Positions 1 through 8,218 of a DNA stretch of 64,000 nucleotides are shown piece after piece; the stretch's first letter is position 1; every line of letters begins with the position of its first letter. The DNA lies in contig CP054180.1 in NCBI GenBank assembly GCA_015709635.1, positions 372,001 to 436,000 of the forward strand, given 5' to 3'. Under the pieces are notes generated by a model. That model did no database searches, was not told the origin of the DNA, and was given only the letters and a program-made list of their open reading frames with translations. This DNA comes from Gammaproteobacteria bacterium. Its GTDB lineage: Bacteria > Pseudomonadota > Gammaproteobacteria > Burkholderiales > Nitrosomonadaceae. The translations under genes and the position numbers were made by a program.

Positions 1-1
1 C

Positions 2-376
2 GGGTTAATTCATGTTTATGATTTGGTTGCTGCAATCGAAGCATGGTTGAGAACGGAGCAAGACATCAAGGGAATTTTTGAGCTGGATGATGGCACACCG
101 AGCGGATACAGTTATCAGGGGTTGGTAGAATTAGCGCAACAAGTATGGAAGCGCCCGATTCATTGTGTGACGATACCGGATTTGCTAATTCGCAATGTGG
201 CCTCGGCAAATCTCTGGCTTGCCCGATTATTTCATTATTCCCCTATGCTGACCCCAGGAAAAGTGAATGAACTACAACATCCTAATTGGGTATGTGATAA
301 TGCGCCCTTGATTCATGCGCTGCCCGGATGGCATCCGAGTATTCGTTTACAAGATGTATTATCTGAAGTAATCTAA
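2..376 (+). CDS. NAD-dependent epimerase/dehydratase family protein, 5'-truncated by window edge
   Basis: The reading frame is open back to the first bases of the window, so only the C-terminal ~124 residues are present. The visible start of the piece reads LIHVYDLVAA, which fits the 'HV.D.v.A' block that follows the catalytic half of extended short-chain dehydrogenases/epimerases; the Rossmann GxxGxxG and YxxxK motifs would lie upstream and cannot be seen. It is followed after 31 bp by an acyl carrier protein and a serine-palmitoyltransferase-like gene. In bacterial sphingolipid loci a reductase of this superfamily (CerR, ceramide reductase) accompanies these two genes, so that role is a reasonable inference, but other sugar- or lipid-modifying roles remain possible. 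Confidence 0.75.
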   Translation, partial: GLIHVYDLVAAIEAWLRTEQDIKGIFELDDGTPSGYSYQGLVELAQQVWKRPIHCVTIPDLLIRNVASANLWLARLFHYSPMLTPGKVNELQHPNWVCDNAPLIHALPGWHPSIRLQDVLSEVI

Positions 377-407
377 CTTCAAAATTTAATCACGCTGAAT
401 TTAATCT

Positions 408-662
408 ATGACTGACAGTAATTACGACGAGATCATGCGGCTACTCTGTGATCGCCTAAGTAGTTTAACCAATTCTGATACCCAGATTTCCCCCGAAACA
501 AATCTAATCAGTCAATTATCGATTGATTCCATCAAACTGCTTAATCTGATTATGGAAGTGGAAGATACTTTTGATATCTCAATTCCTATTAATGCGCTAG
601 CGGATGTGCAGACAGTTCGTGAATTGGTCGACTTGGTGCATAAAATTAAAACAGCATCATAA
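408..662 (+). CDS. Acyl carrier protein (specialised, sphingolipid-type candidate)
   Basis: An 84-residue acidic helical protein with the phosphopantetheine attachment motif IDSIKLL; Ser41 is the predicted carrier serine. The classical fatty-acid ACP motif is DSLD, so DSIK marks a dedicated carrier rather than the housekeeping AcpP. The stop codon overlaps the next start by one base (TAATG), which couples its translation to the alpha-oxoamine synthase. In sphingolipid-producing bacteria a dedicated ACP delivers the acyl chain to serine palmitoyltransferase, so this pair probably works together. No conventional fatty acid synthesis genes are adjacent. Confidence 0.85.
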   Translation: MTDSNYDEIMRLLCDRLSSLTNSDTQISPETNLISQLSIDSIKLLNLIMEVEDTFDISIPINALADVQTVRELVDLVHKIKTAS

Positions 663-1855
663 TGAATTTATTAGAGAAAATTGATGCAGCCGCAGCGGCG
701 AGAAAGGCGCTTTTGCCCAATGGTGTCGGTGCCTTCGGTATTCCGATCGAAGAAGTTTATTCTGCGACCGAAGCCAGAATCGGAGATCGCCGCGTACTTC
801 TGCTGGGTACGAATAACTATCTGGGCTTGACTTTCGCCCCTGAGTGCATTCAGGCAGCGCATGAAGCCATTGACAAGGAAGGTACGGGAACCACAGGTTC
901 GCGAATGGCTAACGGCAGTTATTTCGGTCATCGCGCGTTAGAAAAGGAATTTGCCGATTTTTATCAATGCAGCTCCAGCATCGTATTTACGACCGGATAT
1001 CAAGCGAATCTGGGTACGATTTCCGGTTTGGTCGGCCCGGGGGATACGGTTCTAATCGATGGCGATTCGCATGCCAGTATCTATGATGGCTGCATTCTCA
1101 GTGGCGCGGACATCATTCGCTTCAAACACAATGATCCGGTTGACATGGAAAAGCGCCTACGCCGCTTAGGCGATCGCGTTGAAACTACATTGATCATCGC
1201 CGAAGGAATTTATAGCATGCTGGGCGATCAAGCACCTTTGGTCGAGATCGTTAAATTAAAGAATCAGTATGGTTGTATTTTGCTCCTTGATGAAGCGCAT
1301 TCGCTGGGGGTGTTGGGAGAAACCGGCCAAGGTCTTGTCGAGAAGACCGGCTTGTTGCGGGAAGTCGATTTCATTACCGGTACTTTCAGCAAAAGCTTGT
1401 GCAGTATTGGCGGGTATTGTGTCAGCAATCATCCGCAGCTTGAGCAATTGCGCTACATCAGTCACCCTTATATTTTTACGGCATCACCGTCGCCCGCAAC
1501 GATTGCTTCTACTCGCGCGGCGCTAGAATTGCTGCGCAAGGGCAGCCACTTGCGCAAACAATTATGGAATAACTGCACGCAACTGTATGCAGCGCTCAAA
1601 GCAGCCGGTTATATTCTCGGTCCGGATCCGGGACCAGTCATTGCTGCCGTTGTGGATACGCCGCAACAAGCGCTGTTTTTATGGCAGCAGTTACTCGAAC
1701 ATAATATTTATGTAAATTTGATTTTGCCGCCTGCAGCACCTGAGGGCAAGTCACTGGTGCGATGCAGCGTAAACGCTGCCCATACTGAAGACCAGATTCG
1801 CTATGTCGGTGATGTTTTTGCCAAGCTACACAACGTGATAAGCTCGCATTCATAA
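662..1855 (+). CDS. Serine palmitoyltransferase-like alpha-oxoamine synthase (PLP)
   Basis: A 397-residue fold-type I PLP enzyme of the family that condenses an amino acid with an acyl thioester and releases CO2. Visible landmarks are GTNNYLGL near residue 49, His137 (DSHAS, ring stacking on PLP), Asp210 and His213 in DEAHSLG, and the PLP lysine Lys244 in TFSKSLCSIGGY. The block GTTGSRMANGSYFGH (residues 76-90) resembles serine palmitoyltransferases (GTTGSRxxNGxYxGH) more than 8-amino-7-oxononanoate synthases (GSGGSR..). No bioB, bioD or bioA lies near, and it overlaps an ACP gene, which also argues against biotin synthesis. Likely first step of sphingoid base formation; an alternative is an AONS or 2-amino-3-ketobutyrate ligase-like role. 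Confidence 0.8.
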   Translation: MNLLEKIDAAAAARKALLPNGVGAFGIPIEEVYSATEARIGDRRVLLLGTNNYLGLTFAPECIQAAHEAIDKEGTGTTGSRMANGSYFGHRALEKEFADFYQCSSSIVFTTGYQANLGTISGLVGPGDTVLIDGDSHASIYDGCILSGADIIRFKHNDPVDMEKRLRRLGDRVETTLIIAEGIYSMLGDQAPLVEIVKLKNQYGCILLLDEAHSLGVLGETGQGLVEKTGLLREVDFITGTFSKSLCSIGGYCVSNHPQLEQLRYISHPYIFTASPSPATIASTRAALELLRKGSHLRKQLWNNCTQLYAALKAAGYILGPDPGPVIAAVVDTPQQALFLWQQLLEHNIYVNLILPPAAPEGKSLVRCSVNAAHTEDQIRYVGDVFAKLHNVISSHS

Positions 1856-1975
1856 GTTTTTGAAGTTTTGCTCAGTGACTGCGGTTGTGTATTCACCAAT
1901 CTAGAGATTCCTGTTGAGCAACGAACTTCCGAGTAGATAGCTGATTCAGGCTTGTTTATTTTTCAGGGTGTCTTT

Positions 1976-2632
1976 ATGAAAATAGCGCAGGTATGGCTGT
2001 TAGTACTGTTGTCATTCTTATTGCAGGGTAACGTTTTCGCACTCAGCATTGCGTACGAAGGATTTGAATGTCAGAGCGCTATCGATACCGAAGATCCTAC
2101 GCCTGCTAGCGGAACGTCAATACAGAGCAGATTTGAAGTCACAGAAGACTCAGGAGGAGGAGTTTATCGCTTGAGTCTGACCGGTGGTATTCCCCGTTTC
2201 GTTAATAATGATCATACGGTGTGTATCGATAAAGCGACAGCGATCGGCTATTCCGGAATTCCGGAAGTTGATGGCTTGCCGCAGCCATTAGACTCAATCG
2301 ATGCGACAGCTTATTTTAACGGTCAGGAACTGATCGTTGTTGTCAGTTCAATCTATACCGATTTGAGCGCGAGAAGGAATCCATTTTCATCGTTCAATAC
2401 AAGTCTGATATTTACTTTTACCAACACATTGATCTTCAAGTTTAATCCTACAACATCTTCGTTTACCCTAACAAAACTGTTTCGTAACCGGGGGTTTACT
2501 CAAACCACCGGTTCGACAAATTCAATAACGCCGTTTCTTGAAACGGTTTTACCATCGTTCAATAAGGAAGCGCGAGACAAACCAATGATTCTGATCCCGC
2601 TTGCTACGATTAACTATAGATTGGAAAAATAA
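1976..2632 (+). CDS. Secreted protein of unknown function
   Basis: A 218-residue protein whose first 23 residues are a clear Sec signal peptide (MKIAQVWLLVLLSFLLQ then ..VFA as the likely cleavage site). The ATG at 1976 was preferred to upstream in-frame codons because it opens the signal peptide and follows an AGGG sequence. The mature part is rich in Thr, Ser, Phe and Asn and looks all-beta; it has two cysteines (in FECQSA and HTVCIDK) that could form a disulfide. I recognise no domain. It follows the alpha-oxoamine synthase by 120 bp on the same strand; a shared function is not shown. Confidence 0.65.
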   Translation: MKIAQVWLLVLLSFLLQGNVFALSIAYEGFECQSAIDTEDPTPASGTSIQSRFEVTEDSGGGVYRLSLTGGIPRFVNNDHTVCIDKATAIGYSGIPEVDGLPQPLDSIDATAYFNGQELIVVVSSIYTDLSARRNPFSSFNTSLIFTFTNTLIFKFNPTTSSFTLTKLFRNRGFTQTTGSTNSITPFLETVLPSFNKEARDKPMILIPLATINYRLEK

Positions 2633-2966
2633 TTTTTTTCAGCGATACGACCCGGTAAATCGAGCCGGGATTCAAAGTCGATTGTAATTTAAGCGCAGTC
2701 ATAACTACCGGCAATTTACCATGGATCGCAACCTATCTATCTTAATTAACTTATTCGGATTGCGTTATGATCAGAAAAGTGTGATAGTTCACATCGCAAC
2801 ATTATGAGTTAGTCCGTATAACTATAAATAAAATTAAATATGTTGCTATAGCTTCGCAGGACTAATGAATTAAGGCGCTGAAGTTGAACGAGTTTTTCAT
2901 TAGATTTACACTTGGTGCAAGTTTAATGATTTTTCAGTTATACAATATTTACAATGGAGGGTAGCA
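2633..2966. other. AT-rich intergenic region
   Basis: No open frame with coding character is seen. The segment is A+T-rich, particularly 2800-2955, and presumably carries the promoter of the lipoprotein gene, which is preceded by a good GGAGGG ribosome binding site at 2956-2961. No clear terminator or inverted repeat was identified. Confidence 0.5.
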
Positions 2967-3491
2967 ATGAAATTTAGTAAGATCAGTAAATTAGTGGCTT
3001 ATACTATTCTTTTGTTATCAGTCGGATTGTTGATTGGCTGTAAGCCGATTTTTGAAAAGAAGCCGCTTCCTAAAGAGAACAAAGATGCAGCGGCAGCACC
3101 TGCTGCAGCTCCAGCAGCGCCTGCACCAGCAGCACCGGCCCCAGCAGCCCCAGCCTCAGCAGCACCGGCACCCGCTGCAGCGCCAGCTGAGCCAGCAGCC
3201 AAAGTTGAAGATGTGCAAAGTATACAAAGCATAGAATCAGCAGCCTCAGCTCAAGCGCAGCCTACCGCAGCAGCTCAACCGGATGATGGCGATGATGTGG
3301 TAAAAGTGACACCAACGATCATGCGTAAAGTGCAACAAGCGCTCGTAGATGCAGGGTTTAAGCCCGGAGCGGTTGATGGCGTTAGTGGTGCTAAAACGGT
3401 TGCAGCTATCGAAAGTTTTCAGAAACAAAATAATATTCCGGTTGGTAAAGTGACCAAAAGAACGCTACGTGCATTGGGCGTGGATTTCTAA
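2967..3491 (+). CDS. Peptidoglycan-binding lipoprotein with Ala/Pro linker
   Basis: A 174-residue protein with three parts. Residues 1-25 are a lipoprotein signal peptide ending in the lipobox LIGC (Cys25). Residues ~38-75 are a low-complexity alanine/proline linker built from PAAPAPAAP-like units, long enough to span periplasm. Residues ~112-174 form a PG_binding_1 domain (IMRKVQQALVDAGFKPG, then DGVSGAKTVAAIESFQ, then a terminal RTLRALGV). This architecture fits an outer-membrane-anchored protein that touches the peptidoglycan. There is no catalytic domain. The start is set by GGAGGG six bases upstream. A hairpin terminator follows at 3525-3558. Confidence 0.85.
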   Translation: MKFSKISKLVAYTILLLSVGLLIGCKPIFEKKPLPKENKDAAAAPAAAPAAPAPAAPAPAAPASAAPAPAAAPAEPAAKVEDVQSIQSIESAASAQAQPTAAAQPDDGDDVVKVTPTIMRKVQQALVDAGFKPGAVDGVSGAKTVAAIESFQKQNNIPVGKVTKRTLRALGVDF

Positions 3492-3524
3492 GTAGTCGTA
3501 GTCATTCCGGTTTGTAATTTTTTA

Positions 3525-3560
3525 AAGCACCAAGAATCATGATTGATTTTTGGTGCTTAT
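3525..3560 (+). terminator. Rho-independent-like terminator after lipoprotein gene
   Basis: AAGCACCAA at 3525-3533 pairs with TTGGTGCTT at 3550-3558, a 9-bp perfect stem with a 16-base loop, located 33 bp after the stop codon. The following T-run is short (ATTTA), so efficiency may be modest. Confidence 0.6.
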
Positions 3561-3948
3561 TTACCCGTTAAAAATTTCTGATAATCAGGTTATTTGTTTC
3601 ACTTCGTATTTTGACACTGGCGCTTAATTTCCTTAGTTGATTTAAAAATATTTGCTATAGAAAGTGCCATGTTCTATAGTTAAGCTTGAAATCCGGTTTT
3701 ATAGATTTTTCAGGTAATTATCGATATTGTGATATGGATAATATCGATAATCGTTTGTTACGAATGTCTGCTTTAATGCTTAAATTCCTCAATAAAGATG
3801 GGTTTCGCAGTATAAGGCCGAATTGCATACATGACAGTATCTTCCGGATTAAATTGAATTGGGATTGATTGTGCGATTGGCTTTGTTAAATTTGCTTGGT
3901 GGCATTAGTCATTAATTTGTTTTTGAAGTATTTTTGGAGGTTTTGCTC
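3561..3948. other. Intergenic region upstream of hpnH
   Basis: A+T-rich segment with no supported gene. A 60-codon open frame at 3686-3868 has no ribosome binding site and no coding character. The 3' end carries GGAGG at 3936-3940, the ribosome binding site of hpnH. The hopanoid promoter is expected here, but I could not place it with confidence. Confidence 0.45.
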
Positions 3949-5067
3949 ATGGGAGTTCCTTTACGTCAACAGATTGCGGTTGGCACTTATCTAATCAAAC
4001 AGAAATTAAAAGGGGTTAAGAAATATCCTTTGGTGCTGATGCTGGAGCCTCTGTTTCGCTGCAATCTGGCATGTGCCGGGTGCGGGAAAATTGCGCATCC
4101 GGAAGATGTGCTCGATCAACGTCTTTCATATGATGAGTGTATGCAGGCGGTCGATGAATGTGGCGCGCCGATGGTGTCGATCCCGGGTGGTGAACCATTA
4201 CTGCACAAGGAAATGCCGCAGATTGTCGCAGGTATTATTCAACGGAAGAAGTATGTTTATCTGTGTACCAATGCGCTGTTGCTAAAGAAACGAATCGATG
4301 ACTATACTCCATCTCCTTATTTGACCTTCTCCATTCACTTAGATGGTATGAAAGAGCGTCACGATGCTTCAGTTTGCCAGGACGGTGTTTTTGATCGTGC
4401 GGTTGAAGCAATCAAAATAGCCTTGGATAAGGGATTCCGGGTAACAGTGAACTGCACGCTTTTTCAAGGTGAAACACCGGAAGATGTCGCTGAGTTTCTC
4501 GATTATGCGATGGAGCTTGGTGTTGAAGCAGCAACAATCGCACCGGGATTTAGTTACGAAAAAGCACCGAAGCAAGATGTTTTCATCAAAAGTCAGGATA
4601 CAAAAAAATTGTTCCGTGGCATTTTTGAGTTGGGTAAAAAACTGAAGCGTAAGTGGCGCCTGAATCATTCCGCGTTGTACTTGGATTACCTGGCAGGCAA
4701 TCAGGATTATAAATGTACGCCATGGGGCAATCCGACGCGTAATGTCTTTGGCTGGCAAAAACCTTGCTACTTACTATCAGATGAAGGTTATGCAAAGACC
4801 TTCAAAGAGCTTCTCGAAGATACGCCGTGGGAAAAATACGGCACCGCCAATAATCCGAAATGTGCGCAGTGTATGGCTCATTGTGGCTATGAAGCAACCG
4901 CAGTGGAAGATACATTGCAACGCCCATGGAAAGCGTTGGTGACCTCGCTGCGAGGACCAAGAACTACGGGTCCTATGGTTGCTGAGCCTACGCCGAACTG
5001 GGCGGCCGAAGAAAACAAAACGCCCAAGAAGCTTTCTGATATATCGGTAACGCTGATTAACAAGTAA
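3949..5067 (+). CDS. hpnH: Hopanoid biosynthesis radical SAM protein HpnH
   Basis: A 372-residue radical SAM enzyme; the family joins the adenosyl radical of SAM to diploptene to give adenosylhopane, the first step of side-chain extension of hopanoids. The cluster motif is CNLACAGC (Cys38, Cys42, Cys45), followed by the SAM-binding glycine block SIPGGEPLLH. A C-terminal cysteine group (CAQCMAHCGYE) is typical of HpnH. The ATG at 3949 was chosen because GGAGG lies nine bases upstream; an upstream in-frame TTG is less likely. It is the first gene of an hpnH-hpnB-hpnM run. Confidence 0.95.
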   Translation: MGVPLRQQIAVGTYLIKQKLKGVKKYPLVLMLEPLFRCNLACAGCGKIAHPEDVLDQRLSYDECMQAVDECGAPMVSIPGGEPLLHKEMPQIVAGIIQRKKYVYLCTNALLLKKRIDDYTPSPYLTFSIHLDGMKERHDASVCQDGVFDRAVEAIKIALDKGFRVTVNCTLFQGETPEDVAEFLDYAMELGVEAATIAPGFSYEKAPKQDVFIKSQDTKKLFRGIFELGKKLKRKWRLNHSALYLDYLAGNQDYKCTPWGNPTRNVFGWQKPCYLLSDEGYAKTFKELLEDTPWEKYGTANNPKCAQCMAHCGYEATAVEDTLQRPWKALVTSLRGPRTTGPMVAEPTPNWAAEENKTPKKLSDISVTLINK

Positions 5068-5122
5068 ACAAATAGCAGAACCAGAGTATTGATACAAGTT
5101 TTAGAATCTGTTTGAAATAATA

Positions 5123-6247
5123 ATGGAATTTGTATTATATCTATCTGTTTTTGGTGCTGTTTGCTGGGGATCATTGGCACTACTCCCGTGGCGTCCATGG
5201 AGCACGCGCGAGAAAATAGAAGCACCGGCATCGCGATCCGTTGAAGATCTGAGTGCCATTACCGTGCTCATTCCGGCGCGCAACGAAGGCCCTTATATCG
5301 GCCATACGCTCAACGGTATCAAGGCGCAAGGCATCGATATGCGCATTATCGTGGTCGATGATCAATCCAGCGATGATACCGCTCTGCAGGCAAGCCGTTG
5401 CGGTGTGCAGGTATTATTCGGTACCGCGCCACCGGCAGAATGGAGCGGAAAACTATGGGCGCTGGAACAGGGATTGCGAGAAGTTAAAACGCCCTATACA
5501 TTGTTGCTGGATGCTGACATCGAACTGGCTCCGGGGATTGTTTCTGAGCTACAGCGCAAAGCGCAAAATGAAAATCTAACGCTGGTGTCATTGATGGCCG
5601 AACCGCCGATGGAGAACCTAATAGAACGCCTGCTGATGCCGGCGTTTATATTTTTCTTTAAGCTGCTGTATCCTTTTGGTTTGGCAAACAAATCACAATC
5701 GCGTATTGCGGCGGCGGCGGGCGGCTGTATTTTGGTGGAGACGCAAGCACTGCATTCAACCGGTGCTTTTGCCAGCTTGCGCAATGCGCTGATAGACGAT
5801 TGTACGTTAGCCGCCCATATCAAACATGCGGGCTTTCGTACGTTTATCGGACTCAGTCACGCAGCGCGAAGTCATCGCGGTTATCAAACATTAAAGCCGA
5901 TTTGGGAAATGGTGGCGCGGACCGCGTTTACACAATTAAAATACTCTCCCTTTTTACTGATCATCTGCACCTTGATTATGACAGCCATGTTTTGGGCGGC
6001 GCCGCTTGTCTTTTTGCTGTCATCGGCCCAGGAAGCTTACATGATTAGTGTAGTGGCGTGGCTTGCTATGTTTTTTACCTATCTGCCAACTTTGATGTAT
6101 TATCACCGTTCGCCGCTCTGGTGTCTGGCACTGCCTGTTACCGGTACGCTGTACCTTGCCATGACATGGACATCGGCATTGCGCTATTGGCGCGGGGAAC
6201 GCGCTCGCTGGAAAGATCGTCACTATGAAAGTAAAGCAAACTATTAA
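5123..6247 (+). CDS. hpnB: Hopene-associated glycosyltransferase HpnB
   Basis: A 374-residue membrane-associated family 2 glycosyltransferase. Residues 45-60 carry VLIPARNEG, followed by VVDDQSSDDT and the metal-binding LLLDADIEL; IDDCTLAAHIK matches the acceptor-side acidic motif. There is one hydrophobic segment at the N-terminus and three or four in the C-terminal third. The order behind hpnH and before hpnM identifies it as HpnB, whose substrate is not firmly known. Its last 23 bases overlap hpnM, suggesting translational coupling. Confidence 0.9.
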   Translation: MEFVLYLSVFGAVCWGSLALLPWRPWSTREKIEAPASRSVEDLSAITVLIPARNEGPYIGHTLNGIKAQGIDMRIIVVDDQSSDDTALQASRCGVQVLFGTAPPAEWSGKLWALEQGLREVKTPYTLLLDADIELAPGIVSELQRKAQNENLTLVSLMAEPPMENLIERLLMPAFIFFFKLLYPFGLANKSQSRIAAAAGGCILVETQALHSTGAFASLRNALIDDCTLAAHIKHAGFRTFIGLSHAARSHRGYQTLKPIWEMVARTAFTQLKYSPFLLIICTLIMTAMFWAAPLVFLLSSAQEAYMISVVAWLAMFFTYLPTLMYYHRSPLWCLALPVTGTLYLAMTWTSALRYWRGERARWKDRHYESKANY

Positions 6248-6860
6248 CTTGATCGCCTGGTGCTTGATGCTGGCACTACTATTACCCATCTCAGCGGGAT
6301 TCAGTGCACCCGATCCGGGATCCGAAACCCCTGAACAGGTGATCGGCCACTTACAATCCTCGTTACTGCAAGTCATGCAGGAAGGGGAAAAATTGGGTTA
6401 CGAGGGGCGTTACAAATTTCTCGAACCGGTCATTGATCAGTCACATGATATTGATCTGATTATCAAGACGATATTAGGCGCAACCTACTGGTCGCAAATG
6501 GATAAAGCGCAGCAAGACTTGATTACCGCTACTTTCCGTCAACTCAGTATTGCCACTTATGCCGGACGCTTTACCCATTTTGAGGGAGAACAATTCAAGA
6601 TCGTGGAACAACGACCGTTACCGCGCGAGCAAACGCTGGTGCGCAGTCAATTAACGAAGTCCGACGGTGGTGCTGTTAATTTCGATTATGTATTGCATCA
6701 AGTGGAAGGGCGCTGGCGAATTGCCAATATCCTGTTTGACGGCGTGAGCGATCTGGCCATAAAGCGCGGGGAATATCGTGCTGTTCTGCAACGAGATGGT
6801 TTTCCTGCATTGATCGAATTGCTGAAAGAAAAGATAACGCTGGCCCAGCAGCATAGTTAA
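6225..6860 (+). CDS. hpnM: Hopanoid biosynthesis-associated MlaC/Ttg2D-family protein HpnM
   Basis: A 211-residue periplasmic protein with a Sec signal peptide (about residues 1-28, ending near GFSA). The mature part follows the MlaC (Ttg2D) pattern of periplasmic lipid carriers: a helical region with FLEPVIDQSHDIDLIIKT and ATYWSQM, then YAGRF and a beta-rich part with RWRIANILFDGVS. The family shuttles lipid between inner and outer membranes; the hopanoid branch (HpnM) is thought to act in hopanoid trafficking with the RND protein HpnN, which is not in this window. It is convergent with the rRNA methyltransferase gene, with only 8 bp between stop codons. Confidence 0.9.
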   Translation: MKVKQTINLIAWCLMLALLLPISAGFSAPDPGSETPEQVIGHLQSSLLQVMQEGEKLGYEGRYKFLEPVIDQSHDIDLIIKTILGATYWSQMDKAQQDLITATFRQLSIATYAGRFTHFEGEQFKIVEQRPLPREQTLVRSQLTKSDGGAVNFDYVLHQVEGRWRIANILFDGVSDLAIKRGEYRAVLQRDGFPALIELLKEKITLAQQHS

Positions 6861-6868
6861 TAACGAGA

Positions 6869-8143
6869 TTATTTTTCCAATTTTTCTTTCTCGGTGCGAG
6901 TCAATGCAGCTGCAAAGAAACCGTCTGTCTGATGCCGTTGCGGCAATAGTTGCAGAAATTCTCCGGTGTCCAGTGGTATTTTTTGTTGCGCCAATAATTC
7001 CGAGCAATTCAGCAGGATAAATTGCGGGTGCGTAGCCAGAAAATCGCTGATAATGGCTTGGTTTTCTTCCGGCAGAAGACTGCACGTCGCATAGACTAAC
7101 CGTCCTCCGGGTTTGAGCAAGCCGGCGGCGGCAGAAAGAATAGCCGCTTGTTTTGTTTTGAGTTCTTCGATGCTGTGCGGGGATTGACGCCATTTCAAAT
7201 CGGGATTGCGCCGTAAAGTGCCGAGGCCGCTGCAGGGCGCATCCACCAATACGCGATCTATTTTTCCGGATAATCTTTTGACTTTGCTGTCATTCTCATT
7301 GGCGATGCGCTGCGCATGCAAATTCGACAAGCCGGAACGTTTGAAACGGGGTTTTAGATTGTTTAGCCTTTTTTCCGAAACATCAAAAGCATAAAGACGC
7401 CCTTTTGAATTCATCAAGGCGCCCAATAACAGCGACTTGCCGCCGGCTCCGGCACAGAAATCGACAACCATTTCCCCGCGTTTCGGCGCTAGCAAGTAGC
7501 CAAGTAATTGGCTGCCTTCATCCTGCACTTCTATTTTTCCCGATAAAAAAAGCGTATGGCGATTGATGGCAGGTTTTCCGCTCAAGCGGATACCGCATGG
7601 AGAATAGGGTGTTGCTTGTGCCGTAATACCTTCTTGCTGGAATATTTCGAGAATTTCATTGCGCTTGGCAAGAATGGTATTAACTCGCAGATCCAGCGGT
7701 GCAGGCTGTTGCAGGGAAAGCCCCAACTCGAGGATATCGCTATCCGGCATACCCGGTTGCAATTTTTCCACCAGCCATTGAGGGAATTCGGCGCGGATAG
7801 CCAATGGTTGCGTGTCCGGTTTACTGGCTTTGATTTCCGCCAGCCACTTGACTTCGGTTTCGCTGATCAGCGGCGTCAATTCACGCAAATTCATTCCTTG
7901 AAATTTGACCAGGTAAGCGAGCACCAAAGCGCGCGGTGTTAATAGTTTTATCAGGCTTTCAAGGAAAAAGCGGTGGCGTAAAATACCAAAAACGGTTTCG
8001 GCGATGAAGGCTCGGTCTTGTGCGCCAAGCATGGGATTGTCCCGGAAAAAATGCCGCAAGATGGTGTCGGCAGGATATTCCAGCGGCAGCACGGTACGCA
8101 TGGCGGCAACGGCTGCATCCAGTTGAGGGTGTGTTAAATGCAT
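6869..8143 (-). CDS. RsmB/NOP2-Sun family rRNA m5C methyltransferase
   Basis: A 424-residue protein with an N-terminal NusB-like RNA-binding region (~1-160) and a C-terminal SAM methyltransferase domain. Visible motifs are VVDFCAGAGGKSLLLG (SAM binding), FDVSEKRL, VDAPCSGLGTLRRNPDLKW and LVYATCSLLPEEN; the TCS and PCS cysteines are the catalytic pair of 5-methylcytosine RNA methyltransferases. It resembles RsmB, which methylates C967 of 16S rRNA, but it is not beside fmt as rsmB usually is, so I give no symbol. It is the last gene of the purM-purN-DUF3108 cluster, 75 bp after DUF3108. Confidence 0.85.
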   Translation of the reverse strand: MHLTHPQLDAAVAAMRTVLPLEYPADTILRHFFRDNPMLGAQDRAFIAETVFGILRHRFFLESLIKLLTPRALVLAYLVKFQGMNLRELTPLISETEVKWLAEIKASKPDTQPLAIRAEFPQWLVEKLQPGMPDSDILELGLSLQQPAPLDLRVNTILAKRNEILEIFQQEGITAQATPYSPCGIRLSGKPAINRHTLFLSGKIEVQDEGSQLLGYLLAPKRGEMVVDFCAGAGGKSLLLGALMNSKGRLYAFDVSEKRLNNLKPRFKRSGLSNLHAQRIANENDSKVKRLSGKIDRVLVDAPCSGLGTLRRNPDLKWRQSPHSIEELKTKQAAILSAAAGLLKPGGRLVYATCSLLPEENQAIISDFLATHPQFILLNCSELLAQQKIPLDTGEFLQLLPQRHQTDGFFAAALTRTEKEKLEK

Positions 8144-8218
8144 TGAATTCCGGTGTAAGTGATATGTGATGTCAGTGACGGGATTAATTAAGACCGCTCT
8201 GAAATGTTCGGCGCTTCC

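Noticed and set aside
662..1855. BioF (8-amino-7-oxononanoate synthase)
   Set aside because: The GTTGSR..NGSY..GH block, the adjoining dedicated ACP and lack of other bio genes fit a serine-palmitoyltransferase-like enzyme better; not fully excluded.
3686..3868. 60-codon open frame upstream of hpnH
   Set aside because: No ribosome binding site, no recognisable domain and A+T-rich composition like its surroundings; probably non-coding.
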